NCBI RefSeq assembly: GCF_025144995.1
Contig: NZ_CP102250.1
Location: 372,001-436,000, forward strand
DNA from: Alistipes indistinctus YIT 12060
GTDB lineage: Bacteria; Bacteroidota; Bacteroidia; Bacteroidales; Rikenellaceae
Direction: 5' to 3'
DNA length: 64,000 nucleotides
Both the position numbers and the translations under genes were made by a program. Below, one piece after another: positions 33,253-41,855 of the stretch. Position 1 is the stretch's first letter; each line of letters begins with the position of its first letter. Under the pieces are notes generated by a model, which was not told the origin of the DNA, did no database searches, and saw nothing but the letters and a program-made list of their open reading frames with translations.

Positions 33253-34827
33253 TTAACAACCGTAGCGGCTGGTGAGCGGCATGATCCGGTTCTTGCCCAG
33301 CACGCAGCTCGACAGGCGCAGTACCGGGCAGAACTGGTAGCGTTTGTGCTCGTTGCGGATGACCATGCCGTAAACGTGGTACACATCCTCTTCATCGAAA
33401 CCGGCGTTGATAATCTCTTCGCGGCTCTGTCCCTCTTCCAGCATGCGGTACAGGATCGCATCGAGAATGTCATACGGCAGGAGGGTATCGGAATCCTTTT
33501 GGTTGGGCCTCAGTTCTGCCGAAGGCGCTTTCAGGATCGTATTGGACGGTATAATTTCACCGTTGCGGTTGATGTAGCGGGCCAGGTCGTAAACTTCCGA
33601 CTTGTAGAGATCCCCGATAATGCTGATCGCCCCGACACTGTCGCCGTACAGCGTTCCGTAACCGACCGCGCTTTCGCTCTTGTTGGAGGTGTTCAGCAGG
33701 ATATGCCCGAATTTATTAGAGAGGGCCATCAGCATCATGCCCCGCAAACGGGCCTGCATATTCTCTTCAGTCACGTCGAACGGCAGTTCACCAAAAATAG
33801 GGCCGAGGGTCTGGGTCAGCGTTGCAAATGTTTGTGTGATCGGGACGATCTGGTACCGCGCTCCGAGGTTTTCCGCCAAAATACGGGCATCATCGACCGA
33901 ATGGTCGGAAGAGAACTGCGAAGGCATCAGCAGGACGTGTACATTTTCCGGCCCCAATACTTCGGCAGCCAGGGCGGCCACAACCGCGGAGTCGATCCCG
34001 CCCGACAGTCCGATGCAGGCCGAGAGAAAGCCGTTTTTTCGGAAAAAGTCCCCGAGCCCCAGCTTGATGGCGCGGTATACGTTGATGGTTTTATTTTGTT
34101 CGGGAATTTTGCAGGGGGGGACGTCCGCATTCAGATCGATTACATGGAAATCCTCCTCGAAACTTTTCAGCAACGCGAGCGCTTCGCCCCGGCTGTTAAA
34201 GACAGCGGACGAACCGTCGTAAATCACATCGGTCTGCCCGCCCACGTTGTTGACGTACACGACGGTCTTACCCGTCATGAATGCGAGTCTGCGGTAAAAA
34301 TCGTACCGGTTTTCGATGCAGCCCCGCATATAATGACTGTTGCACAGATTGACGATAATGTCGGCATAGTCGCCGTACTCCTGTTCGGTCTTGATGTCGC
34401 TGCCTACGACCACGGCGACTTTCGTGCCGCGTATTTTGATATACTCGCAACCTTTCGACGGGGAGAGATGAAAGAGTTCGTCGCGCGAATCGATCGTTTT
34501 TTTACCGACATACCGTTTGATCTTCCGGTCCTCGATCAGGGCGGCTACGCTGATTGTTTTGTTGTTCGTGCTTTGGGCGGGCATGCCGACCAGCACGGAA
34601 ATATTGTCGCAATAGGAGGCGATCTCTACAAGCGAATCTTCGCACAGGTCCAAAAACGAGACTTTGTTGAGCAGGTCGTAGGCAGGAGCGCCGCTGACGG
34701 CTTGCTCGCTGAATACCAGCAGGTCCACGCCCTGGGCTTTAGCCTGGTTGACACAACCGATAATCTTCATCTTATTCGCCTCGAAGTCACCGATCGTGTA
34801 GTTCATCTGTGCTAACGCTATTTTCAT
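33253..34827 (-). CDS. nadE: NAD+ synthase, nitrilase-domain plus synthetase, glutaminase cysteine apparently lost
   Basis: Amidates nicotinic acid adenine dinucleotide to NAD+. The 524 residues contain an N-terminal nitrilase-like domain (about 1-245) that normally makes ammonia from glutamine, and a C-terminal synthetase domain with the PP-loop SGGIDS at 275-280. E41 of the glutaminase triad is in place. The segment that normally reads ICED and supplies the nucleophilic cysteine reads VGSD (141-144), so the cysteine is replaced by G142. The flanking GGQTDVIYDG motif is conserved, so the alignment is reliable by eye. The enzyme may therefore use free ammonia. It leads the rseC-rnf operon, with an 18-base gap. 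Confidence 0.9.
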   Translation of the reverse strand: MKIALAQMNYTIGDFEANKMKIIGCVNQAKAQGVDLLVFSEQAVSGAPAYDLLNKVSFLDLCEDSLVEIASYCDNISVLVGMPAQSTNNKTISVAALIEDRKIKRYVGKKTIDSRDELFHLSPSKGCEYIKIRGTKVAVVVGSDIKTEQEYGDYADIIVNLCNSHYMRGCIENRYDFYRRLAFMTGKTVVYVNNVGGQTDVIYDGSSAVFNSRGEALALLKSFEEDFHVIDLNADVPPCKIPEQNKTINVYRAIKLGLGDFFRKNGFLSACIGLSGGIDSAVVAALAAEVLGPENVHVLLMPSQFSSDHSVDDARILAENLGARYQIVPITQTFATLTQTLGPIFGELPFDVTEENMQARLRGMMLMALSNKFGHILLNTSNKSESAVGYGTLYGDSVGAISIIGDLYKSEVYDLARYINRNGEIIPSNTILKAPSAELRPNQKDSDTLLPYDILDAILYRMLEEGQSREEIINAGFDEEDVYHVYGMVIRNEHKRYQFCPVLRLSSCVLGKNRIMPLTSRYGC

Positions 34828-34858
34828 TGCCGCCGACGTTATAGATTAGTAATCCCTG

Positions 34859-34866
34859 CAAAGATA
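34859..34866 (-). promoter_or_regulatory. Putative -7 element for the nadE-rseC-rnf operon
   Basis: Minus-strand TATCTTTG matches the consensus, about 32 bases upstream of the nadE start. It is the only clear promoter for the eight-gene set. Confidence 0.55.
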
Positions 34867-35004
34867 CAATTTTTGTTTATACGTGCCACCTTTTTCCGTG
34901 TTCATCCTATAATAAATGGATCGAAGTTACGTTACTCCGAAAAGCCCGCAGCCACTAATCTTTATAAAAATCACACGGGCTATTGTTTAATTAAAATTTA
35001 TCCC

Positions 35005-35012
35005 TATCTTTG
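35005..35012 (+). promoter_or_regulatory. Putative promoter for tRNA-Phe
   Basis: TATCTTTG (-7) is preceded at 34982-34985 by ATTG, a near match to the -33 TTTG, with a 19-base spacer. It is one of the better two-part promoters in the window, 21 bases before the tRNA. Confidence 0.6.
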
Positions 35013-35032
35013 CACCGTCAAACAAAAAACAT

Positions 35033-35105
<73 letters not shown>

Positions 35106-35120
35106 CTAATGAAACCGCAA

Positions 35121-35151
35121 ATTCCCTGGACTTGATCTAAGTTCGGGGAAT
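35121..35151 (+). terminator. Terminator of tRNA-Phe
   Basis: A 13-bp stem with wobble pairs (35121-35133 with 35139-35151) and a 5-base loop is followed by a T-rich stretch, 15 bases after the tRNA. Confidence 0.65.
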
Positions 35152-35249
35152 CTTGCTTTTATCCCCGTTGCATGGATGCAGCAGCAAAACCGATAAAGGT
35201 TTCTCGCAAATCGTTTATCGGAAATTCCTGTACTGCTTTCAATTTTAGT

Positions 35250-35948
35250 ATGGCCATGGCTAACACATTTGCGGATAGGATCGTTGAATTCAACCGGAAT
35301 TTACATTATACCGGCGAGCTGCCCGAGGGTTTTCAGGTCATGAATCCTTATCTGGATAATCCGGAGACGCTACAAGTGATGGAGCAATTCTACCGGAAAT
35401 ATTACAACGATTCGGAACCGCGCAGGTTTATCGTCGGAATCAACCCCAGCAGGCACGGTGCGGGAGTGACCGGCGTGCCGTTTACCGATACGAAGCGTTT
35501 GGAAGAGGTTTGCGGCATTCGGATGACTTCGGCGCATACGCATGAGGTTTCTTCCGTTTTCATGTACGAAATGATCCGCGAGTATGGCGGGGCCGGAAAG
35601 TTTTACCGGCAGTTTTACATCAACTCACCGTTCCCGCTGGCCATCGTCCGTCAGACAAAAGAGGGCAAATGGTTAAATGCCAACTATTATGACGACCCCA
35701 CCCTATTTCGGATGACGGAAAATTTCATGATCGACTCGCTAAAGAAACACATCGGCCTCGGATTGGATACTTCCGAAGTTTTTATCCTGGGAAAGAAAAA
35801 TGCCGATTATATCGAAAAACTCAACAGGAAAGCCAAACTGTTCGGCCGGTTGACCGTACTCGAACATCCGAGATACATCCAGCAATACAAATCCAAAGAT
35901 CAGCGTTCGTATATCGACAAATATATTTTGACGTTGGAACGCTCCTGA
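35250..35948 (+). CDS. SMUG2-type uracil-DNA glycosylase (DUF4918 family)
   Basis: A 232-residue cytosolic protein of the DUF4918/SMUG2 branch of the uracil-DNA glycosylase superfamily, expected to remove uracil or damaged pyrimidines from DNA. The active-site motif 1 appears as GINPSRHGAG (63-72), and a motif 2-like EHPRY segment has H206. The start at 35250 (or 35256) fits the homology; the longer frame from 35172 adds an unrelated 26 residues. The call rests on motif similarity and length; activity and substrate are unproven. Confidence 0.75.
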   Translation: MAMANTFADRIVEFNRNLHYTGELPEGFQVMNPYLDNPETLQVMEQFYRKYYNDSEPRRFIVGINPSRHGAGVTGVPFTDTKRLEEVCGIRMTSAHTHEVSSVFMYEMIREYGGAGKFYRQFYINSPFPLAIVRQTKEGKWLNANYYDDPTLFRMTENFMIDSLKKHIGLGLDTSEVFILGKKNADYIEKLNRKAKLFGRLTVLEHPRYIQQYKSKDQRSYIDKYILTLERS

Positions 35949-35988
35949 CACATGTCTACCGTGCAGTCGGTCATTGCAAACAGAACCT

Positions 35989-36591
35989 ATGAACTACCTT
36001 GCCCATATTTTTCTATCCGGACCGGACCGGCAAATCCGACTCGGCAATTTCATCGGCGACGCGGTAAAAGGCAACTCTTACAACGATTATCCGTCGGCGA
36101 TCCGGAAAGGCATCTTGCTCCATCGTGCAATAGACGACTATACGGACCACCATCCTGCGTTCATCGAATGTGTGCGGCGGCTCAAGCCCTGTTTCGGACG
36201 ATATTCGTCCATTCTGGCCGACATTTACTTCGACTATCTGCTGGCGTCGCGGTTCCAGGAATTCTCCGAGGTGCCGTTAAAAAGATTCACCAGAAACTTT
36301 TACTGGACGATGATCCTTTATCGTCATCGTTTGCCGGCACGGATCAAACGGTTCATGTGGCATTTTATCGGCACCGGCCGCCTGGACAAATATGCTTCGG
36401 TAGGCGGTATCCGCAATTCACTGGAGATTATGGTCCGCGTCGGCCGGATCGAACTTCCGGTAGAGAGGGCCGTGGATTACCTGGCGACGCACGAGGAGGA
36501 ACTTTGGGTGGATTTCAAGCCATTTTTCGGTTCACTGCAACTCTATTGTGCCGATTGGATAGCGACACACCAATCCGCTAAAGGCAAATAA
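35989..36591 (+). CDS. acpH: Acyl carrier protein phosphodiesterase (AcpH, DUF479)
   Basis: Predicted hydrolase that removes the 4'-phosphopantetheine arm from acyl carrier protein, a member of the HD-like fold. The 200 residues start at 35989 with MNYLAHIFLS, and the family landmarks GNFIGDAVKG, GILLHRAIDDYTD and ADIYFDYLLA carry the expected His/Asp metal ligands. It follows the SMUG2 gene by 40 bases and ends before a hairpin. The family call is strong, the physiological role less so. Confidence 0.88.
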   Translation: MNYLAHIFLSGPDRQIRLGNFIGDAVKGNSYNDYPSAIRKGILLHRAIDDYTDHHPAFIECVRRLKPCFGRYSSILADIYFDYLLASRFQEFSEVPLKRFTRNFYWTMILYRHRLPARIKRFMWHFIGTGRLDKYASVGGIRNSLEIMVRVGRIELPVERAVDYLATHEEELWVDFKPFFGSLQLYCADWIATHQSAKGK

Positions 36592-36607
36592 GGCAGCATA
36601 TCCGAAA

Positions 36608-36641
36608 GAAAGCCGCACGTTCTTTGGCATCCGCGGCTTTC
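36608..36641 (+). terminator. Hairpin after acpH
   Basis: A 9-bp GC-rich stem (36608-36616 with 36633-36641) with a 16-base loop lies 17 bases after the acpH stop. No T-run follows, so termination is less certain. Confidence 0.4.
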
Positions 36642-36745
36642 GTATGCGAAGAGAGATGCAATTACTGGACGTGACAAAGAAGATAGCAAGGTTTCTACAT
36701 ACCCCAAGGAGTATCGAATATTCCCGATATGTATCTAAATAATTG

Positions 36746-37969
36746 CTATTTCGAAACGGTAGCGGGTTGTGGTGCCGTGAAAGCGGCCTTGCGGATGTTG
36801 TGGCGGTATGCGAGGCAGGCCAATGGGAAATAGACGGCGCTCTGTATCCACAGGGTTATGTATTCGGGGCGGATATCGGACACGGAAGCACCCATGGAGT
36901 TGGCTTTTACGAATGCCAGCGTGCCCGGGGCGGCCGGGAATATGTAATGCGCGGCGCGCCAGTACCACGGCATCAGCTCCAGCGGATAAGAGACGCCCGA
37001 CAGGAAGATGAGGCCTACCGAGAAGAAAGCGATCATCAGCAACGGAGCGTCCGAATCGGTAAAAAAGACAGAAGCGGCCAGCCCGAAAAAAGATGTGGCC
37101 AACAGGTACGGAATCATCAGCATGACGATTTCATAACGCAGTCCGATGTCGGGGAGACTGAATATGACCGGCATCAGGCCCAGCAGGAAAAGGGCGAATA
37201 CCGCATACAGCATGCAATAGACGAAGGTCTTGCCGATCACGATGCGGGCCATGTGCCCCATGGACAACCCTTGCGGGGCAAACCAACGGATCGTTCCCTG
37301 ATGGCGTTCGCCGCCGCTGATCATGGCGATGACCATCAGCAGGGTTTGGAAAATAATCACCATAAGAACCGCCGGAATCAGGTAACTGCCGTATCCTTCG
37401 GTGTGATTGTACAGGGCGGTGCCCACGACGGATATGGCTTTGGCCTGCGTAATCTGCTGGACGTCCTGCTGCGGCAGAAAAACCAGCATCTCGGGACGAT
37501 ACCGGCCGTTGAGCTCCATCATGGCCCCGGCCGATGCTTCCTGCATTGCCAGATAATAGAGGAATGCATCGGTAGTCCCGTACATGATGAAGACCGCCTC
37601 CCCGCCCCGGTTGACACGCGTCTCGAAGTCGTCGGGGATGTAGATGATTCCGATTACTTCGCCCTTTTTCAGCAACTCTTTGGCGCCGGGAAAATCCGGT
37701 TCGGTCGTGTAGACGCTCACCTGCGGCGCAGCATCGATCAGTCGGGTGTATTGGCGGCTCAGCGCGCTGTGCGACCGATCGACCACCGCGACGGGTGCAT
37801 TGCGGATCAGGTTCGGTTCATACATGTAATTGTAAAGGAAGCCGTAGATGAAGATTCCTCCGATCAGCACCAGCAGGATGGCGTAGCTCGTGGAGATGAT
37901 CCGGAATTCCCGGGCCACGATCGCCGCGATATCCGACAATCCGTTTTTTATTTTAATCGATGTTTTCAT
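36746..37969 (-). CDS. ABC-2 type transporter permease (second of pair)
   Basis: A 407-residue inner-membrane permease of the YbhS/YbhR/YhhJ type: one N-terminal helix (about 19-41), a large periplasmic domain (about 45-200), then five helices in the C-terminal half. Its start overlaps the end of the first permease gene by 17 bases. With the upstream TolC and fusion-protein genes it would form a tripartite exporter, possibly for drugs or another hydrophobic substrate. No ATP-binding subunit is encoded next to it. Confidence 0.87.
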   Translation of the reverse strand: MKTSIKIKNGLSDIAAIVAREFRIISTSYAILLVLIGGIFIYGFLYNYMYEPNLIRNAPVAVVDRSHSALSRQYTRLIDAAPQVSVYTTEPDFPGAKELLKKGEVIGIIYIPDDFETRVNRGGEAVFIMYGTTDAFLYYLAMQEASAGAMMELNGRYRPEMLVFLPQQDVQQITQAKAISVVGTALYNHTEGYGSYLIPAVLMVIIFQTLLMVIAMISGGERHQGTIRWFAPQGLSMGHMARIVIGKTFVYCMLYAVFALFLLGLMPVIFSLPDIGLRYEIVMLMIPYLLATSFFGLAASVFFTDSDAPLLMIAFFSVGLIFLSGVSYPLELMPWYWRAAHYIFPAAPGTLAFVKANSMGASVSDIRPEYITLWIQSAVYFPLACLAYRHNIRKAAFTAPQPATVSK

Positions 37970-39137
37970 AGCGATGGCTCAAAACGGCCCGTTTAAGGCG
38001 CGGTAACAGCAGCAGTGCCGCCGGAATGAACAGGAACAGCGCGGCCACGTTTTGCCAGGTATACGCAAAGCCGTAATCCCCGTACAGCAGGTTCTGGTTG
38101 ATTTCGACGAAATGGCGCACCGGAAAGAGGAACGAGGCATAATAAACGGCCGGGAACATGAACGGGGCCGGGAAGGTCACTCCGGAAAGCGTGGCTCCGA
38201 GCGATCCCACCATCGAAGCGATACTGATGATGATGCTGATCGCCGGGAAAATCGAGAAGATGAAGACACCCAGCGCTTGCGTGGCTATCACGAACAGTAC
38301 GGCGGTTAGGTTCAACGGCCAGAAACCGCATGAAAAAGGGATGTGCAGCACGCCGAACATGACGTAATTGGCAAAAATCGCCATCACGATAAAAATCACG
38401 GTATACGGGAGCAGTTTGGCAACCACGGCCGTAAAGATATTGCCGTCGGCGCTTTCCAGCCATGCATCTCCGGTGCGAAACTTGATCTCGCTGCCCAGGG
38501 CATAAACCGTCACCAGCAATATGAGTACCTGGAACAGAATGAAGAAAAAAGGATGACTCAGGTAAACCGAATAGTCAAGATCGGGATTGTACAGCGGATG
38601 GCTCTGCACGTTCACCGGCACCAGAAAATTCATTACTGTACTTTCACTCACGCCCAGCGCAGTAGCCTCGCTGACGATCGGTCCCATCGAAAGCGGCTGC
38701 AACACCGTTTCGAATGCCCCCCGCACCTCGCTGCCCACACTCAGCAGTGCATAGTGGTAATAATAGGACAACGTGGCCGGCCGGCCGGCAAGCACGTCCG
38801 ATTCAAAATTGGGAGGAATGACCAGATACCCGTAGATTTTTTTCTGCTGCGTGGCTTTGCGGGCCGACTCCTGATCGGAGAAATGTGCGGTCACCGCAAA
38901 AGTCGGCACAGTTTCCACCGTACGCGAGATGTCGCGCGAGGTGGCGCTCCAGTCCAGATCGACGATTCCTATCGGAATGCGCTCCATCTGTCCTGAGCCG
39001 AATATCGTCGCCATAAAAAAGATGCAGAACAGCGGCAATACGACACACGCTCCGAAGTAGAGCCTTCGGGATGTCATCCTGCCCCACTCCCTGCGGAGCA
39101 CGGAAACAAACGGACTGTTTTGCTGCGGCATTCGCAT
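37953..39137 (-). CDS. ABC-2 type transporter permease (first of pair)
   Basis: A 394-residue permease with the same architecture as its partner: one N-terminal helix after a basic start, a periplasmic domain, and five C-terminal helices. The two are probably heterodimer halves. It starts 10 bases after the HlyD-type gene and overlaps the second permease gene. The ATPase normally required for this transporter type is missing from the operon. Confidence 0.87.
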   Translation of the reverse strand: MRMPQQNSPFVSVLRREWGRMTSRRLYFGACVVLPLFCIFFMATIFGSGQMERIPIGIVDLDWSATSRDISRTVETVPTFAVTAHFSDQESARKATQQKKIYGYLVIPPNFESDVLAGRPATLSYYYHYALLSVGSEVRGAFETVLQPLSMGPIVSEATALGVSESTVMNFLVPVNVQSHPLYNPDLDYSVYLSHPFFFILFQVLILLVTVYALGSEIKFRTGDAWLESADGNIFTAVVAKLLPYTVIFIVMAIFANYVMFGVLHIPFSCGFWPLNLTAVLFVIATQALGVFIFSIFPAISIIISIASMVGSLGATLSGVTFPAPFMFPAVYYASFLFPVRHFVEINQNLLYGDYGFAYTWQNVAALFLFIPAALLLLPRLKRAVLSHRYENID

Positions 39138-39147
39138 CGGGTACGGA

Positions 39148-40140
39148 TTATTGTTCGTCCATATTCACCAGTACCGACATGCCGGGACGCAATCCCTCCA
39201 GCTGTGGTTCGGGTAATGCGTGCAACTCGAAAGTACGCAGGTCGTAACTTCCTGTCTGTTTCGTCGACCTCCAGGTAGCATAGCTTCCCAACGGACTGAT
39301 GTAGTTGATCCGGAAGACGACTCCTTTTTGGGAGAGCGCAGGAACATCGGCCCGGAAGGTTTCGCCCATTTTGAAATGCGGCAGCAGATCTTCGCGGATA
39401 TTCAATACGGCATGGGCGTCTTCGAGTACCACGAGGCTCATAATGGGAGTGCCGGCGCCGACCAACTCACCGCGTTTGGGATAAATCGCGGCGATCTGGC
39501 CCGTTTCCGGGGCTACCAGCCGTGCATCCTGCAACAGGACGCTCACCTCTCCCACTACACCGCGGGCCGCATTGACCAGCGACCGGGCGCTTTCACGATC
39601 CTGTTTCTGCGCTCCGTCGAGCGCCATCTGGTACTGTTCGTAGACGGCCCGTTCTCCGGCTTGTGCCGCTTTATAAAGCGCCTCTACTTCATCTTTGCGC
39701 TGCGACGTGACGACGCTGTCCCGGTAAAGGGCCGAAATCCTGTCGTAGGTCACTTTGGCCAGGCTTAGGTCAGATTTGGATTTATTCCAGAGCTGGCGGG
39801 CCGATTCGACGATCTGTTTGCGCGTGCCGTCGTCGATCTTCTGGTTTTGGTAAACGGCGATGTTTTCCATGGCGTTCACCTGTTCGTATTTGGCCAGCGC
39901 CTCGGGACTGTTGATCACCACCAGCGTATCGCCCTTCCGCACGTTTTGCCCCTCTTCGACCAAAAAAGTATCGATCCGGCCGGGAAGCTTGCCTGAAATG
40001 CGGATTTCTGTCGCTTCGATTTGCCCCTGCAGGATGACGGGCTTGCGGCCGAGCATCCAGATGCCCAACGCGGAGACAATCACGACGACGACGAGAATGA
40101 CTACAAATGCGATGCTCAGGTATTTTTTAGAGTTATCCAT
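39148..40140 (-). CDS. HlyD-family membrane fusion protein
   Basis: Periplasmic adaptor of 330 residues linking inner-membrane permeases to TolC. It has one N-terminal membrane anchor (about 8-28), the beginning of a lipoyl half-motif (GQIEATEIRISGKLPGRI region), a long alpha-helical hairpin (about 85-200), the second lipoyl half and a beta-barrel domain. The start at 40140 (MDNSKKY) is preferred over an ATG seven codons upstream because the anchor follows directly. It sits between tolC and the permeases. Confidence 0.9.
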   Translation of the reverse strand: MDNSKKYLSIAFVVILVVVVIVSALGIWMLGRKPVILQGQIEATEIRISGKLPGRIDTFLVEEGQNVRKGDTLVVINSPEALAKYEQVNAMENIAVYQNQKIDDGTRKQIVESARQLWNKSKSDLSLAKVTYDRISALYRDSVVTSQRKDEVEALYKAAQAGERAVYEQYQMALDGAQKQDRESARSLVNAARGVVGEVSVLLQDARLVAPETGQIAAIYPKRGELVGAGTPIMSLVVLEDAHAVLNIREDLLPHFKMGETFRADVPALSQKGVVFRINYISPLGSYATWRSTKQTGSYDLRTFELHALPEPQLEGLRPGMSVLVNMDEQ

Positions 40141-40252
40141 GGTTAATCTGTTAAAAATCACATTATCAATTTTGTGTCCGGGCCGGGGATTGCTTGTTCA
40201 TTACATAGGTTATCAAATAGCCTCCGGATTATTTTCTGGTCTCGGCATGGTG

Positions 40253-41722
40253 TTAAGGTGCGAAAACGAAGTGTTCACTCCGGCCTGTTTCACTGTAATT
40301 CCGGAAAGTGTCGGGAATCCCGCAGGCTGAAAGCAGGTTGATCAACGCTACGTCGTATTGGTAAAAAGCCAGCAGCGAGGCGATTTCCACTTTGGAGAGC
40401 ATCACTTCGGCATCGACAACTTCGGTCGACGTGGCCATTCCTTCGGTGAAAGCCTTTTTGCGCATCCGGACTAATTCCCGGCTCAGTTCGATGGTCGTAT
40501 TGAGCGCGTTTACACTGCTGAGCGCATTTTGCATCTGACTGTAAAACTTGTCGATGCCTACGCTTATATCATCTATGGCTTTATCCCGGGTGATTCCAAC
40601 GGTTTGCTTCGTAATTTTCGCTTGCCGGATCTTCTGCTCGCGATCGAGGCCGTCGAACAGGTTCCAGGTAAATCCCACCCCGACAAATGTGCGCGGTATC
40701 AGGTTTTTCTGGATGCCGTTTGAATAGAGCGTCTGCTTGCCCATCAGCGCAATCGTGGGCACATACCCGGCCCGGCCGATCCGAAGCTGGTTATCGGCGA
40801 TATCGTCCTGCAGTTTAAGCTGATTGACCACATAGTTGTTGTCGCCGACCTCTCCTTTGAAGTAGGCCACCGGCGGCAACGTATCGTTGATGAAAAGCGG
40901 CGAGACAGGATGTATTTCGGCGGAATCGACCCGGATAATCGCCTTGAGCGCGCTTTGTGCCACACCCAGATCGCTGCGGGCCGATTCCAGTTCACGCCTG
41001 GCCTCGTCCATATTCACCTGCACGAACAGGCGTTCAGCTTTGTCGATCATGCCGTTGGCTTCCAGCTTCAGTGCATTTTGGTAATGCTTCTCGAGCGACC
41101 GGAGCGTCTGTTCCCGTACATCGACCACCCGCTGTCCCAACCGGACTGCGAAATAACTCTCCACCAGCATGGCTTGCACGGTGGCATCGACCTGCCCCCG
41201 GTTCTCTTCGGCGATCGAGACCATCGACCGGGTGATTCGTCCGGCATAGATACGCTTGCCGCCCGCGAAAATGGGCCACGTCAGATTGGCGTCGATGGTC
41301 GAAACATTCTGCGGTGCGAGCGGGAAACGTAGCGAATAACTGCCTATTTTATCGAGGATCGATGAGATCAGTTGGTCGTCGGGCAAAACCGAATGGATAA
41401 AATCCTTGGCCGGATCGGTGAATTGGTTCAGCGGCTGCTTCACCTCGACCGGATTGGACATGTGGACATAAGCTCCGGTTACGTTAAGCATCGGATACCA
41501 AAAGGAACTCGTCCGGCGATGTTCGCTTTCGGCCATCTCGACCTCTTTACCGGCAATTTGCAGGCTCCGGTTGCCTTCATGCAGCATCTTCAGCGATTGC
41601 TCCAGGCTCAATTCCAGCGGCCTCTCCTGCGCGACTGCAGGCAGGCAGGAGAGCCCCAGTCCCAGCAGGCCGAAACCGGTTACGCGCCGAATGATCGGGT
41701 AAGTTTTATACAACATGGTCAT
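40253..41722 (-). CDS. TolC-family outer-membrane efflux protein
   Basis: Outer-membrane channel of 489 residues for the efflux operon. It has a signal peptide (cleavage after LPAVAQ, about residue 31), then two repeats of the outer-membrane efflux domain with long helices (EVEMAESEHRR, and later ELVRMRKKAFTEGM) typical of the TolC trimer tunnel. It is the first gene of the minus-strand set, 112 bases before the fusion-protein start. No regulator gene is adjacent and no clear -7 element was found. Confidence 0.9.
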   Translation of the reverse strand: MTMLYKTYPIIRRVTGFGLLGLGLSCLPAVAQERPLELSLEQSLKMLHEGNRSLQIAGKEVEMAESEHRRTSSFWYPMLNVTGAYVHMSNPVEVKQPLNQFTDPAKDFIHSVLPDDQLISSILDKIGSYSLRFPLAPQNVSTIDANLTWPIFAGGKRIYAGRITRSMVSIAEENRGQVDATVQAMLVESYFAVRLGQRVVDVREQTLRSLEKHYQNALKLEANGMIDKAERLFVQVNMDEARRELESARSDLGVAQSALKAIIRVDSAEIHPVSPLFINDTLPPVAYFKGEVGDNNYVVNQLKLQDDIADNQLRIGRAGYVPTIALMGKQTLYSNGIQKNLIPRTFVGVGFTWNLFDGLDREQKIRQAKITKQTVGITRDKAIDDISVGIDKFYSQMQNALSSVNALNTTIELSRELVRMRKKAFTEGMATSTEVVDAEVMLSKVEIASLLAFYQYDVALINLLSACGIPDTFRNYSETGRSEHFVFAP

Positions 41723-41782
41723 CGTTTGGTTGTTCGCCCTGACCCAATCGCAAGAATTGCGCCATTTCCCCTGCGCAAAGAA

Positions 41783-41813
41783 AAGCCCCGGCTCACAAAA
41801 GGAGCCGGGGCTT
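41783..41813 (-). terminator. Intrinsic terminator of the transaldolase-like gene
   Basis: A perfect 12-bp stem (41783-41794 with 41802-41813) with a 7-base loop is followed on the minus strand by a T-rich stretch, about 43 bases after the stop. Confidence 0.75.
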
Positions 41814-41855
41814 CGGGGAACTGTCCGCCGGTGTCGTCACGGCGACTTTATACTC

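Noticed and set aside
32815-34815. 666-codon plus-strand frame opposite rseC and nadE
   Set aside because: Mirror frame of conserved genes; no recognisable domain.
36643-36741. Short plus-strand frame of 32 codons after the acpH hairpin
   Set aside because: No promoter, no family and no conservation evidence.
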